Shown here: in pieces, positions 1-11,417 of the stretch
Position numbering within the stretch: position 1 is the first letter of the stretch
Layout: the number at the start of each line of letters is the position of its first letter
DNA from: Styela clava
Taxonomy: Eukaryota; Chordata; Ascidiacea; Stolidobranchia; Styelidae
DNA: 64,000 bases
Assembly: GCF_964204865.1 (NCBI RefSeq)
Contig: NC_135252.1
Location: 19,861,383-19,925,382, forward strand
Reading direction: 5' to 3'
Made by a program: the position numbers and the translations under genes
The notes under the pieces: generated by a model
What the model saw: the letters and a program-made list of their open reading frames with translations, nothing else
Told to the model about the DNA's origin: nothing
The model's database searches: none

Positions 1-1
1 T

Positions 2-3000
2 AAAATCTTCATAACTTATCACAACCCAGACATTATTGCTTTACAAGAAGTCCACAGAGTTAAAAGAGACGTTTCCGAGAACCGACTTCAAAACATGGGG
101 TACAGATTATTTATTAACTCACTGACCGACTTCGATAAGAGGGATGACCAAAGATTCTTCCAAGGCACCGCCACTGCAATAAGAGAAAACTTATGTGCAA
201 CGCACAGCTTTGAATATGTTACATTCATACCTTGTAGAGCGTGTTCGACAACAATGACGAACTTACAAACCAAAGACAAGCTATCGCTAGTAAATGTTTA
301 TGCACCTCCCAGAAGAGGCGACAGAAAAACTAGAATGTTCTACGAAAAGCTGATAAACTTAGTGAGAGAGATCAAGCATATTCAAATAATTTGCGGTGAC
401 TTTAACATGGTTCATCAGAAAATAGACGTCAGCAACCAAAACTCATTTACACTAGGGAACACAGAAATGCAATGGAAAGACTTTATACAAGCTTACAACT
501 ACATAGACACGTATAGATATCACTGGCCCGATAAAAGATTATATACAATTACCAGGAGAAGACAATCCCGACGAATAGATCGAATATATATTCCGTACAA
601 CATTAGTCATGAATTGAAAAATACAGAATATTTAGTAAACACCGTTTCAGACCACCACTTTGCATCACACATCACTTTCAAAAATATTAAACAAGTTAAC
701 TGGGGACGGGGAACCTGGAAAAACAATACAGCTCATTTTAGGCACGAAAAAGTCAGGTTTTTGATAAATGAGATATACAAAAAAGAAGAACAAAGAAAAC
801 ACGAATATGAAATACTTGCCGACTGGTGGGACAACTTGAAGACCAAAATTAAAAAAAGCCTCCTCCAACACGGAATTAACGAAGCAAAGGTAAAGAAACA
901 AAATGAAAGCAGGTGGAAAAATGAAATTCTAAATAGCATGAACAAGTCACCATCAAACCAAGCAATATATATACTCATTAAAAACCTAAAACAAATGGAA
1001 AAAGAAAAAGTGATGTTTAAACAAAATACAGCAAAAATCAAAGCATTAGAACAAAACGAAAGACCAACAAAATATTTCTTTGACAAATTGAAAACTAGAA
1101 GACGTAAAACCACTATAGACAGACTACAAAACAAAGAAGGAAATTATTTAAAAACAAAAAACGAAATTTTGGAAGAAGCGCAAACATTCTATAAAACACT
1201 ATGGACACAAACAACACCAGGTGAGGAAGATAGAATGGAAGAATACCTCAACATATATGGGGAAACTAAGCTTAGCACTGAAGAAAAGGAACAAATGGGG
1301 ACCTTAGCTTCAAAAGAAGAACTTCTCGTGACTTTAAAACAAATGAATAACTATAAAACACCGGGACCAGACGGACTATCAAAGGAATTTTACGTTGAAT
1401 TTTGGGAAATTTTGAAGAATGACTTGCACCAGCTAGTAAACAATGCTATCGCTTTCGGCACCTTACCCACCAGTAGCAAAGAATCGATAGTCACCCTTAT
1501 CTATAAAAAAGGAAATTCAAATCACCTATCTAACTACCGGCCCATATCTAACCTAAATGTAGATTTTAAACTGATATCAAAAATATTAGCTAACCGATTG
1601 AAACCTATCTTGGATAAATATATAATGCCAACACAGAAAAGCGCAATTCCTAAACGATCTATATTTGATAATTTACGAAACGTTCAAGGAATATGGAATT
1701 ATACAACAAAATGGAACCTACCTTTATATATAATCAGTTTCGATCAGGAAAAAGCTTTTGATATGGTTAACCAACGTTTTTTATTCAAAACCATGACCAA
1801 ACTAAACTTCAACAAAAATATCATTAACTTAATCAAAGAAATGTACAATCGGATATACAGCAGAATACAAATTAACGGGGCTAAAACCAATAAAATCTTT
1901 CTGACAAGAGGAATCAGACAAGGCTGTCCATTGAGCATGGCAATGTACACCTTAGCCGCTGACCCATTGGCAAGAAAAATCATCGCGAACCAAAAGATAA
2001 AAGGATTCAACATCGGAAAATACAAAACCGTAATTGATCAATTTGCAGACGACAATACAACATACGCGCGAGACATTGAATCGATAGAACACACCTTCAA
2101 CGAATTTAAGACTTACGAATTAATAACGGGACAAAAAATAAATGAGAAAAAAACTGAAATATTATGTACTAACCAAATCGCAATGCAAAAACTTAAAACC
2201 TCGCCGTACAACAAATTCATGAAACCAAATATAAAAGTTTTAGGCCAAATTATAGGACCCCAACAGACGGAAAAAACTTGGGATGAAATCCTCAAAAGAC
2301 TTAGGAACACCCTGGAAGTTAATAAGCAGAGACAATTGACGTGGATAGGTAAATTCCAAATTTTAAATGCCTTGTGTATATCGCAGGTAATATACCACGC
2401 TAGAGTAGTGAATGTACCACCAATCTACATACGGAAACTGAACACACTTTTCTTTGACTTCATCTGGCACCCAGAAAGCTTTCAGCTATTGGCACAAAAT
2501 AAATTAACAGCCGATTACTACAATGGAGGATTAAATGCCCCATGCATAAAAACAAAAATACAGGCATGTCTTCTGGAAAAAATAAAAACATTGAAAGCAA
2601 TAACAGAACCTAAAGAGATATGGCACGCAATAGCCCTTTATGACATTGGCACGAAGATAAAGAGAATAAATCCCAAACTTTACACCAACCAGATGCCCCA
2701 TGCCCTCGAAACCCCAAAGCACTGGAAAGATTGCATTCAGTTAACCGAAAAAATAGGCATAAAAGAAGAAAAATGGACAGACATTTCTTTCAAACAAATT
2801 TACCAGACGATCTTGAAATCAAACCAATCGGGAAGAAGAAAAGGGGAAGAAACACAAACATGCACCAATTGGAAAGAGATTCTAAGTAAAGAAAAAGACA
2901 TAAAAAATATAATAACAAACAAGGAAAGGGTGATATCATACAGGCTGGCGCACAATGCAATACTAAATGGAACACAAAGAAAAAGAATCAATTTATATCA

Positions 3001-3445
3001 TACAGTAAGCGGGAAAATGGCTATCACGGAGTGTAAATTCTGCTCGAAATCGGAGGACAACACGGAACACCTTATTAAAGAATGTCCTTTCACGTGGCGG
3101 ATTTTGTATAAAATACAAAAATCTCTGAATCAGGCTCTGCAAACACATCACCCCTTTTTAAATGAACTACTTTGGCATAATATCTACTTAAAAGAAAACC
3201 GAAAAATAATATTAATAACAGTGAATATAGTAAAAACTCAAATATACAAGGTCAAATCAATGAAGGACATGACAAACACAAAAATGAATCCCGAAGAAAG
3301 TAAAAGGATAGAAGATGGCATAGTTTCGAAAACTTTTAATAAAATGGGCTGGAGAGTAAAAAACATAGAATCACTCAGCGAAGAAATAAAACAGATAGAG
3401 AAAATTGAAAATTGGTTGGCCCAAAAAAGTGTTGCTACAAACTAA
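2..3445 (+). CDS. LINE ORF2: endonuclease / reverse transcriptase, 5' end outside window
   Basis: Retrotransposon polyprotein that nicks target DNA and copies the element RNA into it. The frame is open from base 2, before the first ATG at 95, and the leading residues NPDIIALQE are the start of an APE-type endonuclease, so the N-terminus lies left of the window. Counting from the ATG at 95, endonuclease motifs GDFN (about residue 100) and SDHH (about 186) are followed by reverse transcriptase with GPDG (about 424), YRPISN, a catalytic Asp in EKAFD (about 555) and FADD (about 650). A zinc knuckle CxxC...H....C lies near residue 980. There is no frameshift or internal stop, so it could be a recent copy. 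The zinc knuckle and motif order suggest the L1/Tx1 group; the exact clade is uncertain. Confidence 0.9.
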   Translation, partial: KIFITYHNPDIIALQEVHRVKRDVSENRLQNMGYRLFINSLTDFDKRDDQRFFQGTATAIRENLCATHSFEYVTFIPCRACSTTMTNLQTKDKLSLVNVYAPPRRGDRKTRMFYEKLINLVREIKHIQIICGDFNMVHQKIDVSNQNSFTLGNTEMQWKDFIQAYNYIDTYRYHWPDKRLYTITRRRQSRRIDRIYIPYNISHELKNTEYLVNTVSDHHFASHITFKNIKQVNWGRGTWKNNTAHFRHEKVRFLINEIYKKEEQRKHEYEILADWWDNLKTKIKKSLLQHGINEAKVKKQNESRWKNEILNSMNKSPSNQAIYILIKNLKQMEKEKVMFKQNTAKIKALEQNERPTKYFFDKLKTRRRKTTIDRLQNKEGNYLKTKNEILEEAQTFYKTLWTQTTPGEEDRMEEYLNIYGETKLSTEEKEQMGTLASKEELLVTLKQMNNYKTPGPDGLSKEFYVEFWEILKNDLHQLVNNAIAFGTLPTSSKESIVTLIYKKGNSNHLSNYRPISNLNVDFKLISKILANRLKPILDKYIMPTQKSAIPKRSIFDNLRNVQGIWNYTTKWNLPLYIISFDQEKAFDMVNQRFLFKTMTKLNFNKNIINLIKEMYNRIYSRIQINGAKTNKIFLTRGIRQGCPLSMAMYTLAADPLARKIIANQKIKGFNIGKYKTVIDQFADDNTTYARDIESIEHTFNEFKTYELITGQKINEKKTEILCTNQIAMQKLKTSPYNKFMKPNIKVLGQIIGPQQTEKTWDEILKRLRNTLEVNKQRQLTWIGKFQILNALCISQVIYHARVVNVPPIYIRKLNTLFFDFIWHPESFQLLAQNKLTADYYNGGLNAPCIKTKIQACLLEKIKTLKAITEPKEIWHAIALYDIGTKIKRINPKLYTNQMPHALETPKHWKDCIQLTEKIGIKEEKWTDISFKQIYQTILKSNQSGRRKGEETQTCTNWKEILSKEKDIKNIITNKERVISYRLAHNAILNGTQRKRINLYHTVSGKMAITECKFCSKSEDNTEHLIKECPFTWRILYKIQKSLNQALQTHHPFLNELLWHNIYLKENRKIILITVNIVKTQIYKVKSMKDMTNTKMNPEESKRIEDGIVSKTFNKMGWRVKNIESLSEEIKQIEKIENWLAQKSVATN

Positions 3446-3640
3446 TTAAAAAAAATGATTAATTTACTGATTTTATGCTCAAAATTGAAAAACCATCTAA
3501 AACGGAAATGACGAAATAGGAGCCTATCAATGAGAACGGCAATAGTCATCTATTGCCATTATGTGATACGGTCTATAACTGACCAAGCTCCGAATGGGAT
3601 ACAGGAAATGACGGTTTATCCCCGATCCCGTATATTATAA

Positions 3641-3728
3641 TCTGATCCGAAAAAAAAAAAAAAAAAAAAAAGATTAATTAGGGTTATTAAAAAAAAAAAA
3701 AAAAAAAAAAAAAGATAAATTAGGGTTA
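3641..3728 (+). repeat. Duplicated poly(A) tail unit of the LINE
   Basis: A run of about 20 A is followed by GATTAATTAGGGTTATT, then a second run of about 23 A followed by GATAAATTAGGGTTATT. The A-run plus 17-base unit is therefore present twice in tandem. This could be the 3' terminus plus target-site sequence duplicated during insertion, or slippage. Confidence 0.7.
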
Positions 3729-3848
3729 TTTATTTAGACCGTAACATATAATCATTAATAATGCGCTAACAATATGTCGCGTGAACGCTCAACCATACTG
3801 GCCTTAAAATCACCGTTGTAGCCCAGCTCCTGTTACATAATGTAAAAA

Positions 3849-4096
3849 GATGTGCGACATTATGAAATGAAAATTTATAGATGTGCGACATTATGAAATG
3901 AAAATTTATAGATGTGCGACATTATGAAATGAAAATTTATAGATGTGCGACATTATGAAATGAAAATTTATAGATGTGCGACATTATGAAATGAAAAATT
4001 TATAGATGTGCGACATTATGAAATGAAAATTTATAGATGTGCGACATTATGAAATGAAAATTTATAGATGTGCGACATTATAAAATGAAAATTTGT
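3849..4096 (+). repeat. 31-bp tandem repeat, about 8 copies
   Basis: The unit starts GATGTGCGACATTATGAAAT and ends AATTTATA. Eight copies begin at 3849, 3880, 3911, 3942, 3973, 4005, 4036 and 4067. One copy has an extra A and the last diverges. There is no spacer between units, so this is a minisatellite. Confidence 0.92.
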
Positions 4097-7000
4097 TGAA
4101 ATAACCACATGAGTCTGATTTAAATGAATTCCTCAGGCATCACTTATTAATAACGTGCTTACAATCTGTCGCAACCATGCATTATCAAAATTATATTCGC
4201 TTTACAGCGGCTTATCAAAAAGGATGTATGACATTATATCATGAAATTTAGTTAACGAATGTCTCAAAAGTATTTTTATTGTTATTAATCTAATTGTGAG
4301 GTATAAGGCTTAGTCAATATTGTGCTAATAACGTACCACAATTCAAATCATAACGATAACAAAATTATCATAATTTCAACCTGTCTTAGGTAATATTAAG
4401 AGGTTGTGCGACACCTATAATACACCTAAATGGGACGCGGATATTTATAATAGCCCGTGGAATTACCGTGAAAGCTAGCTGATACGACGCACGCCGATCC
4501 TTGGATCAGAGTTTAAAACAATGTTTCAGATGCATGAACTTACCAACGAAATTACACTTAAAGATTCAATAATTTATGAGTAAGCTACTATTTGTGGTGA
4601 TTTTAAATTGTATATATTTTTTTCGATTTATCATTTCAAAATAAAGATTAAAATGTACTGATAGCCTAATGCCAAACAGCTGTTAACTAGAAATAACAAA
4701 CTGCGGGAGTGGATTCAGAGAAAGCCTAAAAAAAAGCAAATTTCGTGCCACAAACCAATCAGAGATCAGTTACAAAAAATGTTTCAATTCACGCTGAAAC
4801 TAATTCAGAATCACAGGATCAGTGACGTCCGTCTAACAATTGCTCGAATATTTTATAAGTAAGCTACCATTTGTGGTAATTTTAAATAGTGTTTATTGTG
4901 GGTTTTCCAGACACATAAATCATTGGAAACATAGAATTTATATCTCCAGCAGTTCGTTGGGCGTTAAGCGTATCAAGAAAAATATTTCATTAATACCTCT
5001 AATTGGGGAGAAAAAGTCACGTGACGCGATTAGAAATGACCGCAACCTACTCTTGTACAGACGCAGTTTGTTTGTAATAATCTTTACGCGGACACATAGA
5101 CCAGCGCTTCAAAAAATGTTTCAGATGCATAGACTTGACTTATGAGTAAATACTCAACGAATATATATTTTAATTCTAAGCTACTATTTGTGGTAATTTT
5201 CGAAGTTTGGTATATATTTGATAGTAATGGATAAATTTGTATATATATTTACAGCGAAGCCCGTCCAGTCAGTATTTCGTTACCCCAATCGGTCATGTCA
5301 AAATTTTTCAACATCTATTAAATACTACGAATAAAACCTGCGCTTATTTTTAATACTCGTGATGTGTAATTATCCAAATATATGAGTTCCAAGAATAATA
5401 CATATAGCTAGCTATTCAAATCCTACAGTGATACGGGTCTTGAATTGAATTATGCTTAAAATGCAAACAGCATATTTCATAGCTTCAATAGTTTGTTTGA
5501 CTCAAATATTATTACGTTTTCAACTATGGCCGTGATGCTAAACAATCGTGCCTAATGCCAAACAGCTGTTAACTAGAAATAACAAACTGCGGGCGTGGAT
5601 TCAGAAAAAGCTTAGAAAGAAGCAAATTTCGTGCGCAAACCGATCAGAGATCAGTTACAAAAAATGTTTCAATTCACGCTGGAACTAAATCAGAATCACA
5701 GGATCACAGATTTTAAATAGAGGTAAATGAATAATTAGCTTCCATCGGCATTACCAGAAAATGAAGTCGGTGGGCTGAATCCAGTAGTGCTGTTCTGATC
5801 CGAATAATAAAAAAAAAAAAAAAAATCACGATGTGCTATACTTAGATATATCGAATCAAAATTTCCATAAATTTGCGTTTGGTACGACTCCATATGTACG
5901 AGGTGGTTAGATTATCTAATAAAGGATCCTATATAAATATATATCGTGAGAAACGTCATATGATTAATGACCCTTTAAAATATGAATAAGTTAGTAAACA
6001 GATTGCAATCAATTAGCTTTATATTTGTCTTTAATTTGATTGATAGCTAAATTCGGAACTTGCGTGGCTGACTTCCCATTATTTCCTAATTTGAAAATCG
6101 CTAAGCCCTTTTTGATTTTATCATTTCCAATTAAAAATATACGGGACATTACATTGGATAATTGAAAAAATGATAAGGTCGAGTGCTTATCTCCGACGCT
6201 TTTCTTGGCAATATATAAATGCCAAGTTTAGGGTTTAAAAAACAAATTTCCGAAACAATGAGCAAGTGAATTGCGAATGAGTTATAGTAACTTTCTATTT
6301 ATTTAACTCGAGACTTATTCATTAAAGGCAAAAAGGGGACATATCGAATCTGCCAAGCATATTGAAAGTTGAAACTTGCATTAGTGTGCAGCAACTCTCT
6401 CAAATCGAATATAACAGTCATTTTCACTCTTGCTACAGCATTCTTGCATTAATCGCATACAGGTTCACTAGCGAAAATGCATAGAGCAAGAAAAGGTAGT
6501 TAGTTTCGCGTAATCCGAACAGATAGTAACTATCGATTTCTTTTACACATTTTTTAACAGTGTTATACTGCCACTTGTTCCCCATTGAATGGCTTTTAAA
6601 TTACCGAAAACAATCAGAAGGGAGCAACAATTAGTATCACTTCTTGAAGAACTCTATACGCCTTGTAATACTATACAATATCCTGACAATTTCTGTTTCA
6701 TACTAATCGGAAGTAATATAAAATGTAAATATGTATGCTCTTATATATCGAACATAGTGTAAGATTCTTGCATATAATTTTTGTAAATTTTGAAATTGAC
6801 CAAAAAAAAGATTGGATTCAAAATTATATTATACCAAGATAAAGTCTACATATACCGTTCTTTCCGTCTTGCTTATATATGTGAAGTAAAATTTTCTAGA
6901 CATATTATCGAAAAATCCTAAAGTCCTTTGAATCGATGAATAAAGTGCAACATTTGGCAATGAATCTTGAAAACGTCTTTTCTACAAGATAAAATGTATT

Positions 7001-7677
7001 TCATTTCAAAGTAAGATACCTCAGGTATAGAAAAGAAGGCGATTAAAAAAAAAATAAAAGAACATTTTGATTGAGTATGTTCCAGTTGCAACTATACTAA
7101 ACACCGGTCACATACGGCTAATATCTTTATCTTATATAGTCCATTTATATCTGGGTCGTATGGGATCAATTTATTTAAAAATCGACAATTTGAATACGCA
7201 TTATCCATGGTAGCATATTTACATATCAGCAAGAATATACCTTCACAGCACGTATGCAGCATATGTTCCTAATAGAATTTAATCTGAGTTTATTATTTAT
7301 CCTTTGCTGCCATGTGCTTAATATAATTGCTCATGCAAATGACTCAGAAGCAAAACAAAACAATCTAAGTTATTAATTTCAATTCTATTCATTCTGTATT
7401 TTTATAATAGAATAAATATAGAATCATGGTACATGTTCTCTGTGCTACGAAAAGGAAATAGGAAACTTGTGTAATCGTAATCTCATTTGTTGCAGAGTTT
7501 TAATTTGCGGCAATGTTGAACACAACCATTTGAGTTGTTGTTGAGTTAACTAGTTAGGGCATTTATTTGATTTGTGTGTTTTTTGCAATTTTATAGGTAA
7601 ACAAAATGAAATTTCTATTTTTTAGGCACGTAACATCACACGCATATGGTTGATAATTTTTTCATATTAAAAATTGC
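4097..7677. other. Intergenic, no gene seen
   Basis: Apart from the block duplication above, no exon with convincing splice sites, recognisable protein similarity or RNA gene was found. A 101-codon ORF at 4840-5145 overlaps the repeats and resembles nothing known to me. Confidence 0.55.
4664..5708. repeat. Direct duplication of an about 160-bp intergenic block
   Basis: The stretch 4664-4822, beginning GCCTAATGCCAAACAGCTGT, recurs at 5550-5708 with few differences. Smaller shared pieces such as TAAGCTAC(T/C)ATTTGTGGT lie near 4580, 4860 and 5177, and GTTTCAGATGCAT occurs near 4522 and 5117. The region looks built from shuffled copies of one non-coding repeat. Confidence 0.75.
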
Positions 7678-7770
7678 GCAATGGCCTAGGGGTTAATGCG
7701 TGAACTGCAACGGTGTTTGCACCGCAGGTTACACACATCGGGTTCAAATCCCACGCCCTTCCCTCCTACC
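7678..7770 (+). repeat. tRNA-derived SINE or tRNA-like relic
   Basis: A polymerase III A-box-like TGGCCTAGGGG (7682-7692) and a B-box GGTTCAAATCC (7741-7751) are present, with a hairpin CGGTG-TTTG-CACCG between them. The 3' CACGCCC has no complementary partner upstream, so a tRNA acceptor stem cannot form. A SINE head fits better than a functional tRNA. Confidence 0.6.
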
Positions 7771-9013
7771 CAGGGTGTAATAAATTAGTTAGGAAATGAT
7801 AAACCAAAAAGATCATCTTCTTTCCAAAATAGTACGCGATTGAAGATCGTTAGATGACAGTGCCAGTACATTTCCCTGGTTTGAGTGAATAATGTGAAAT
7901 GGTTGGAGAACCATTCTTGTCCAATTTTAATGAAACTGGGAACTCAACAAAATAAAAACAATAAAAATAGTTTTGGAAAAATGTATAAAGCTCCGAGACA
8001 AAGGACATCTATTAATTTCATTTTTCAGCTTATCCGATTGTATTACGGGAAAGTAAACAACAATTAATTGGAACGAATTTTATTTTTTCAATAAAAAAAT
8101 CAATTGTTTAAGTTTTTTTAATCTTAAATTGCGAGGATAGTGAAAATTTTGTGTAGATGAATGTGGAAACGCAATTTTATCAAACTGATTAATTTGGAAA
8201 CACAATTAGAAAATTTTTTATTTTATTTTTGTAAAAATTTACTCAAAATAAAAAAAAGTCAATCACGATAGAACGAGTGGAATAGAAGAAAAATAAAACA
8301 AATTAACGTCAAGCTAGTCGCCCGTGAGAGACTTAAGAGCGATGTATTGGAAAAAATTAATTGATTTAAGCCTTAAGGCATATTTTTTTACAATTTTACA
8401 ATTTCGATAAAAATATATGATAATGAGAACAAAGTATTCATCGGATTTGAAATTTTTGTTTCACATTTGGCAGATAAATTGTATACGTTATCATGTTAGG
8501 AAAATGCTCATCGACCCCGCATTCGTGAGATATCGCGTAACTTACGAAAGTGTCTAATGAACAAATAAACAAACAGACAAATAACTATCAACATACTCAC
8601 CGACCGAGATCGATAGGTAATGAAATCAGTTAAAAATAGTTGTGAAAGGTAATTTGATTAATAATTAGTACCTTTCAAAATCGTTAACAAAACAAAATCT
8701 TAAAATAAAATGCATGTGGCGGAATCGCGGAATCTTTGAAATATTTCTGACGTCTTCATGAATGCACGAATTTTATGATAAAAAATTAACAAATTATTAT
8801 TTTGAGTATTAGAACAAATGAAACATCCATATTGAACATACATACCGCCGTAAAATTTACAGAACTTACAAAACAGCGGGTTACAACTAAAATCTACAAC
8901 TAAAATCTTGTTAAGTAGTGGAAGAAATTTGCTAAATAATCTCAATGCTATAATGTACGGAAAAAAAATTACAACAAAGACGAACAAGCATAAACTCTAA
9001 TGACTGACGATCG
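7771..9013. other. Intergenic, no gene seen
   Basis: Contains one interspersed repeat (about 8515-8630, shared with 42505-42600) but no recognisable coding exon. Open frames here are short, AT-rich and without splice context. Confidence 0.5.
8515..8630 (+). repeat. Interspersed repeat, second copy at 42505-42600
   Basis: Shares GATATCGCGTAAC followed by TACGAAAGTGTCTA, then an ACAAA/CAGACAAATA tract and CTATCAACATAC with the copy inside a Hsp70 intron. No terminal repeats were identified; family unknown. Confidence 0.7.
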
Positions 9014-9021
9014 TCACTAGT

Positions 9022-9280
9022 CAGTGGCGTATCTAGGGTTTGGCAACCCTGGCTCGTGCCATAGGCGTTGTTTAGACAGGGGCGCAAAAACGGCGAAAAG
9101 TTTTAATCGTAATATGTTTCAATAAAATGATTTGAGACAACTGAAACTTGCATTTTTACTTGAATAAAAACGTACAGGTATAACATTTCAATAACAGTCA
9201 TGAGGAATCGTTAACCCACTATCAAGGGGGCGCATTTTTAAACTTTGCCATTGGCGCCTTTTTACGTAGATACGCCACTG
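9022..9280. mobile_element. hAT-type MITE with 8-bp target duplication
   Basis: Termini are CAGTGGCGTATCTAGG on the left and TACGTAGATACGCCACTG on the right. Flanks TCACTAGT (9014-9021) and TCACTAGC (9281-9288) match in 7 of 8 bases. An 8-bp duplication and CAGTGG-type ends fit a hAT element. At about 260 bp without an ORF it is non-autonomous. Confidence 0.85.
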
Positions 9281-9288
9281 TCACTAGC

Positions 9289-10798
9289 CAGTTTGAGTAA
9301 ATGTTTGTCCAGTTCTAGAAGTCTTGTGTTGTTAACGGTTTCGTAGATAAAAGAAAAATCATTTCACAATGTCATAATCTGCTGATATAGCATAGGTTGG
9401 AAATGTACTTTACAACCCATGCATGTTGGCGAGGTTATGAACTTACACTTGTCTTGCACGAATATAGCTAGAATTCAGGGCAAGAACATCATGTTGCAAG
9501 GAACAAAAACAGTTCCCAAGTTCTTCTAATTGAACTATTGCAAATGCAAATGATTCAAGAATAGAGCCTGGTACATATTGCGGAAATATGTTAAAATACT
9601 GTTAATGTTAAAACAGGGGCAATATGTCACAAAGGATAAAACAGTAGACAAGTTTACCTATGATGATATACGTACTCGATTGCACTATTCGAGATTGTAA
9701 CTACAAATAGAAGCATATGATTCGGGAATATGGTAACCTCTACTAAATAACAAGCGTGATTAACGTTAATTTGCAATATTGTTGAATTCATTGGATTTAG
9801 TGATATTCCTGATGTGGATTTTAAATATCATGAATTTTGTATTTCTGTCATCTCAACGAAGTGGCGAGGCGCTCACAGCCAGGATTGATCGCAATTTGTT
9901 CAGTTCCAATTAACATATACTACATTAGGCATACACATTGAAATTTGATTTCTTGAATTTGTTCTAATAAAACTCATGCCCACATATGGATTTGATTTAA
10001 TGATAAAGCTCAAAGCTGACAAATGATTGTAGTGAAACCATTCGAGGGAAATTTATTTAAACCGTTTTCTAAGCATTTAGTAATATAAACATTACTGCTA
10101 TACTAAAACGAGAAAAAGAAGAATTTACAAGATGTATCAATCTTGACGCACGCTAACCAAATAAAACCCTCGCTTTGCCACGCGACTATTAACATCTTAA
10201 GATCGCTTGCTGATGGTGCCACGTTGGCCACATTAGGCGGCTCTAATTCATTTTCATAACAATAATATTTAAGAAAAACCTATAAGCTTTTCAGAAACAA
10301 AAATCTTTGGGAAAAGAAAATATTTATTCCGGGCAACGCCGAGGATATCCATCAGGTGGCGGCAAATCGCATTGGAGCATTGTTACTTCACAGTTTTATG
10401 CAAATGTCATTGTGTTTCCAAAAGTAACTCCAGGTAAATTATGATTACAACAATTCGTTCTGGGACACAATTATTTGTCGGGGCAATTATCCGCGGGTAC
10501 GGATGTATGCAAGTGAAAATGAGCGAGAGCGTCTTGTGGGCCGCGTGTTCGTCATTTAATGTGCTTAAACGATTATTACCAGCTGGAACTTCATTTCATC
10601 CAATATCTAATTGAAAGTTCATATTCCATAATTATATAGGTTTATTAGAGAGCACCTTACGTTCTGCACATTTGAATATGACTAATTAAATATACTATTT
10701 ACTGCTACATACTTTCATTTCATTTGAATACATATGCTAAACACAAAACATGGACCAAAATAGCAACAGGTAGCATATGTTTTGTGATAGGTACTGTG
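9289..10798. other. Intergenic, upstream of the peptide gene
   Basis: No coding exon recognised. The last few hundred bases should include the upstream control region of the antimicrobial-peptide gene; I found no convincing NF-kB consensus by eye. Confidence 0.5.
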
Positions 10799-10807
10799 TA
10801 TATATAA
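10799..10807 (+). promoter_or_regulatory. TATA box of the antimicrobial-peptide gene
   Basis: TATATATAA lies about 75 bases upstream of a clean GTAAGT splice donor at 10881. This fits a start near 10830 and a short non-coding first exon. Strong TATA promoters are common for inducible effector genes. Confidence 0.6.
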
Positions 10808-10829
10808 CCGAGTCAAAAACAAAACAAAT

Positions 10830-10880
10830 CATTTCATTTGTTAACTCTTCTAATTGATACTAGAGACAATCAACAACAAA
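10830..10880 (+). other. Predicted non-coding first exon of the peptide gene
   Basis: The stretch between the TATA box and the donor (CAACAACAAA then GTAAGT at 10881) has no ATG. It would join the acceptor ATGCTCAG ending at 11408, nine bases before the coding start. The 5' end is estimated from TATA spacing only. Confidence 0.5.
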
Positions 10881-11417
10881 GTAAGTCTATTAATATACTA
10901 CTGGGCAATGAGAATCAAATTATTACTTGCTGCAATGGGTTCATTTATGTTTCCTAGGGTGGTATAGTTTACAATATTTGTATATAATTCAGTACAAATA
11001 TTTTGGGGGGAATGTCAATGAGATTTTTGCTTGCATGTATGTGTTTTTAATATGTATACTTGGTACTCTCGTAGTGTATGTACCAGATTGTGGTTAGTCC
11101 ATAATTTCATTCCGATTTTCCTTATTTTAGTTCTATTACGAGTTCGTGGACTGTATGTGTTAGCTAAGTGAATATAGTTACCTCCATATTGGTTCATATA
11201 CTGGAGTGCAGTATATTCTGCAGCATGTGTACATATCTTCAGTACTTAATAGGAGTCTGATGTAAAAAAAGCGAAGAACGACTTCTGTAATTTTCTGTGT
11301 TTAAATTGATATGTTTTTTGTTTTTCATAAAGTTAGCTCATAGTTTTTTGTACATAATAAATTTTTACTTTGTTCTTATATATTAACATTTATACTTTTT
11401 ATGCTCAGTTTAAAACC

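Larger units (their letters stand above)
1..3728 (+). mobile_element. L1/Tx1-like LINE, 3' portion
   Basis: The ORF2 reading frame is followed by about 200 bases of 3' UTR and an A-rich tail beginning near 3649. The 5' end, including any ORF1, is outside the window, so completeness cannot be judged. The tail is unusual in being present twice (see the separate repeat entry). Confidence 0.8.

Noticed and set aside
3849..4096. CRISPR-like regular repeats
   Set aside because: The 31-bp units abut directly with no unique spacers, and the DNA is eukaryotic; it is a minisatellite.
7682..7751. Functional tRNA gene
   Set aside because: A- and B-box words are present but the 3' CACGCCC has no complementary 5' strand and the A-B spacing is too long for a normal tRNA.
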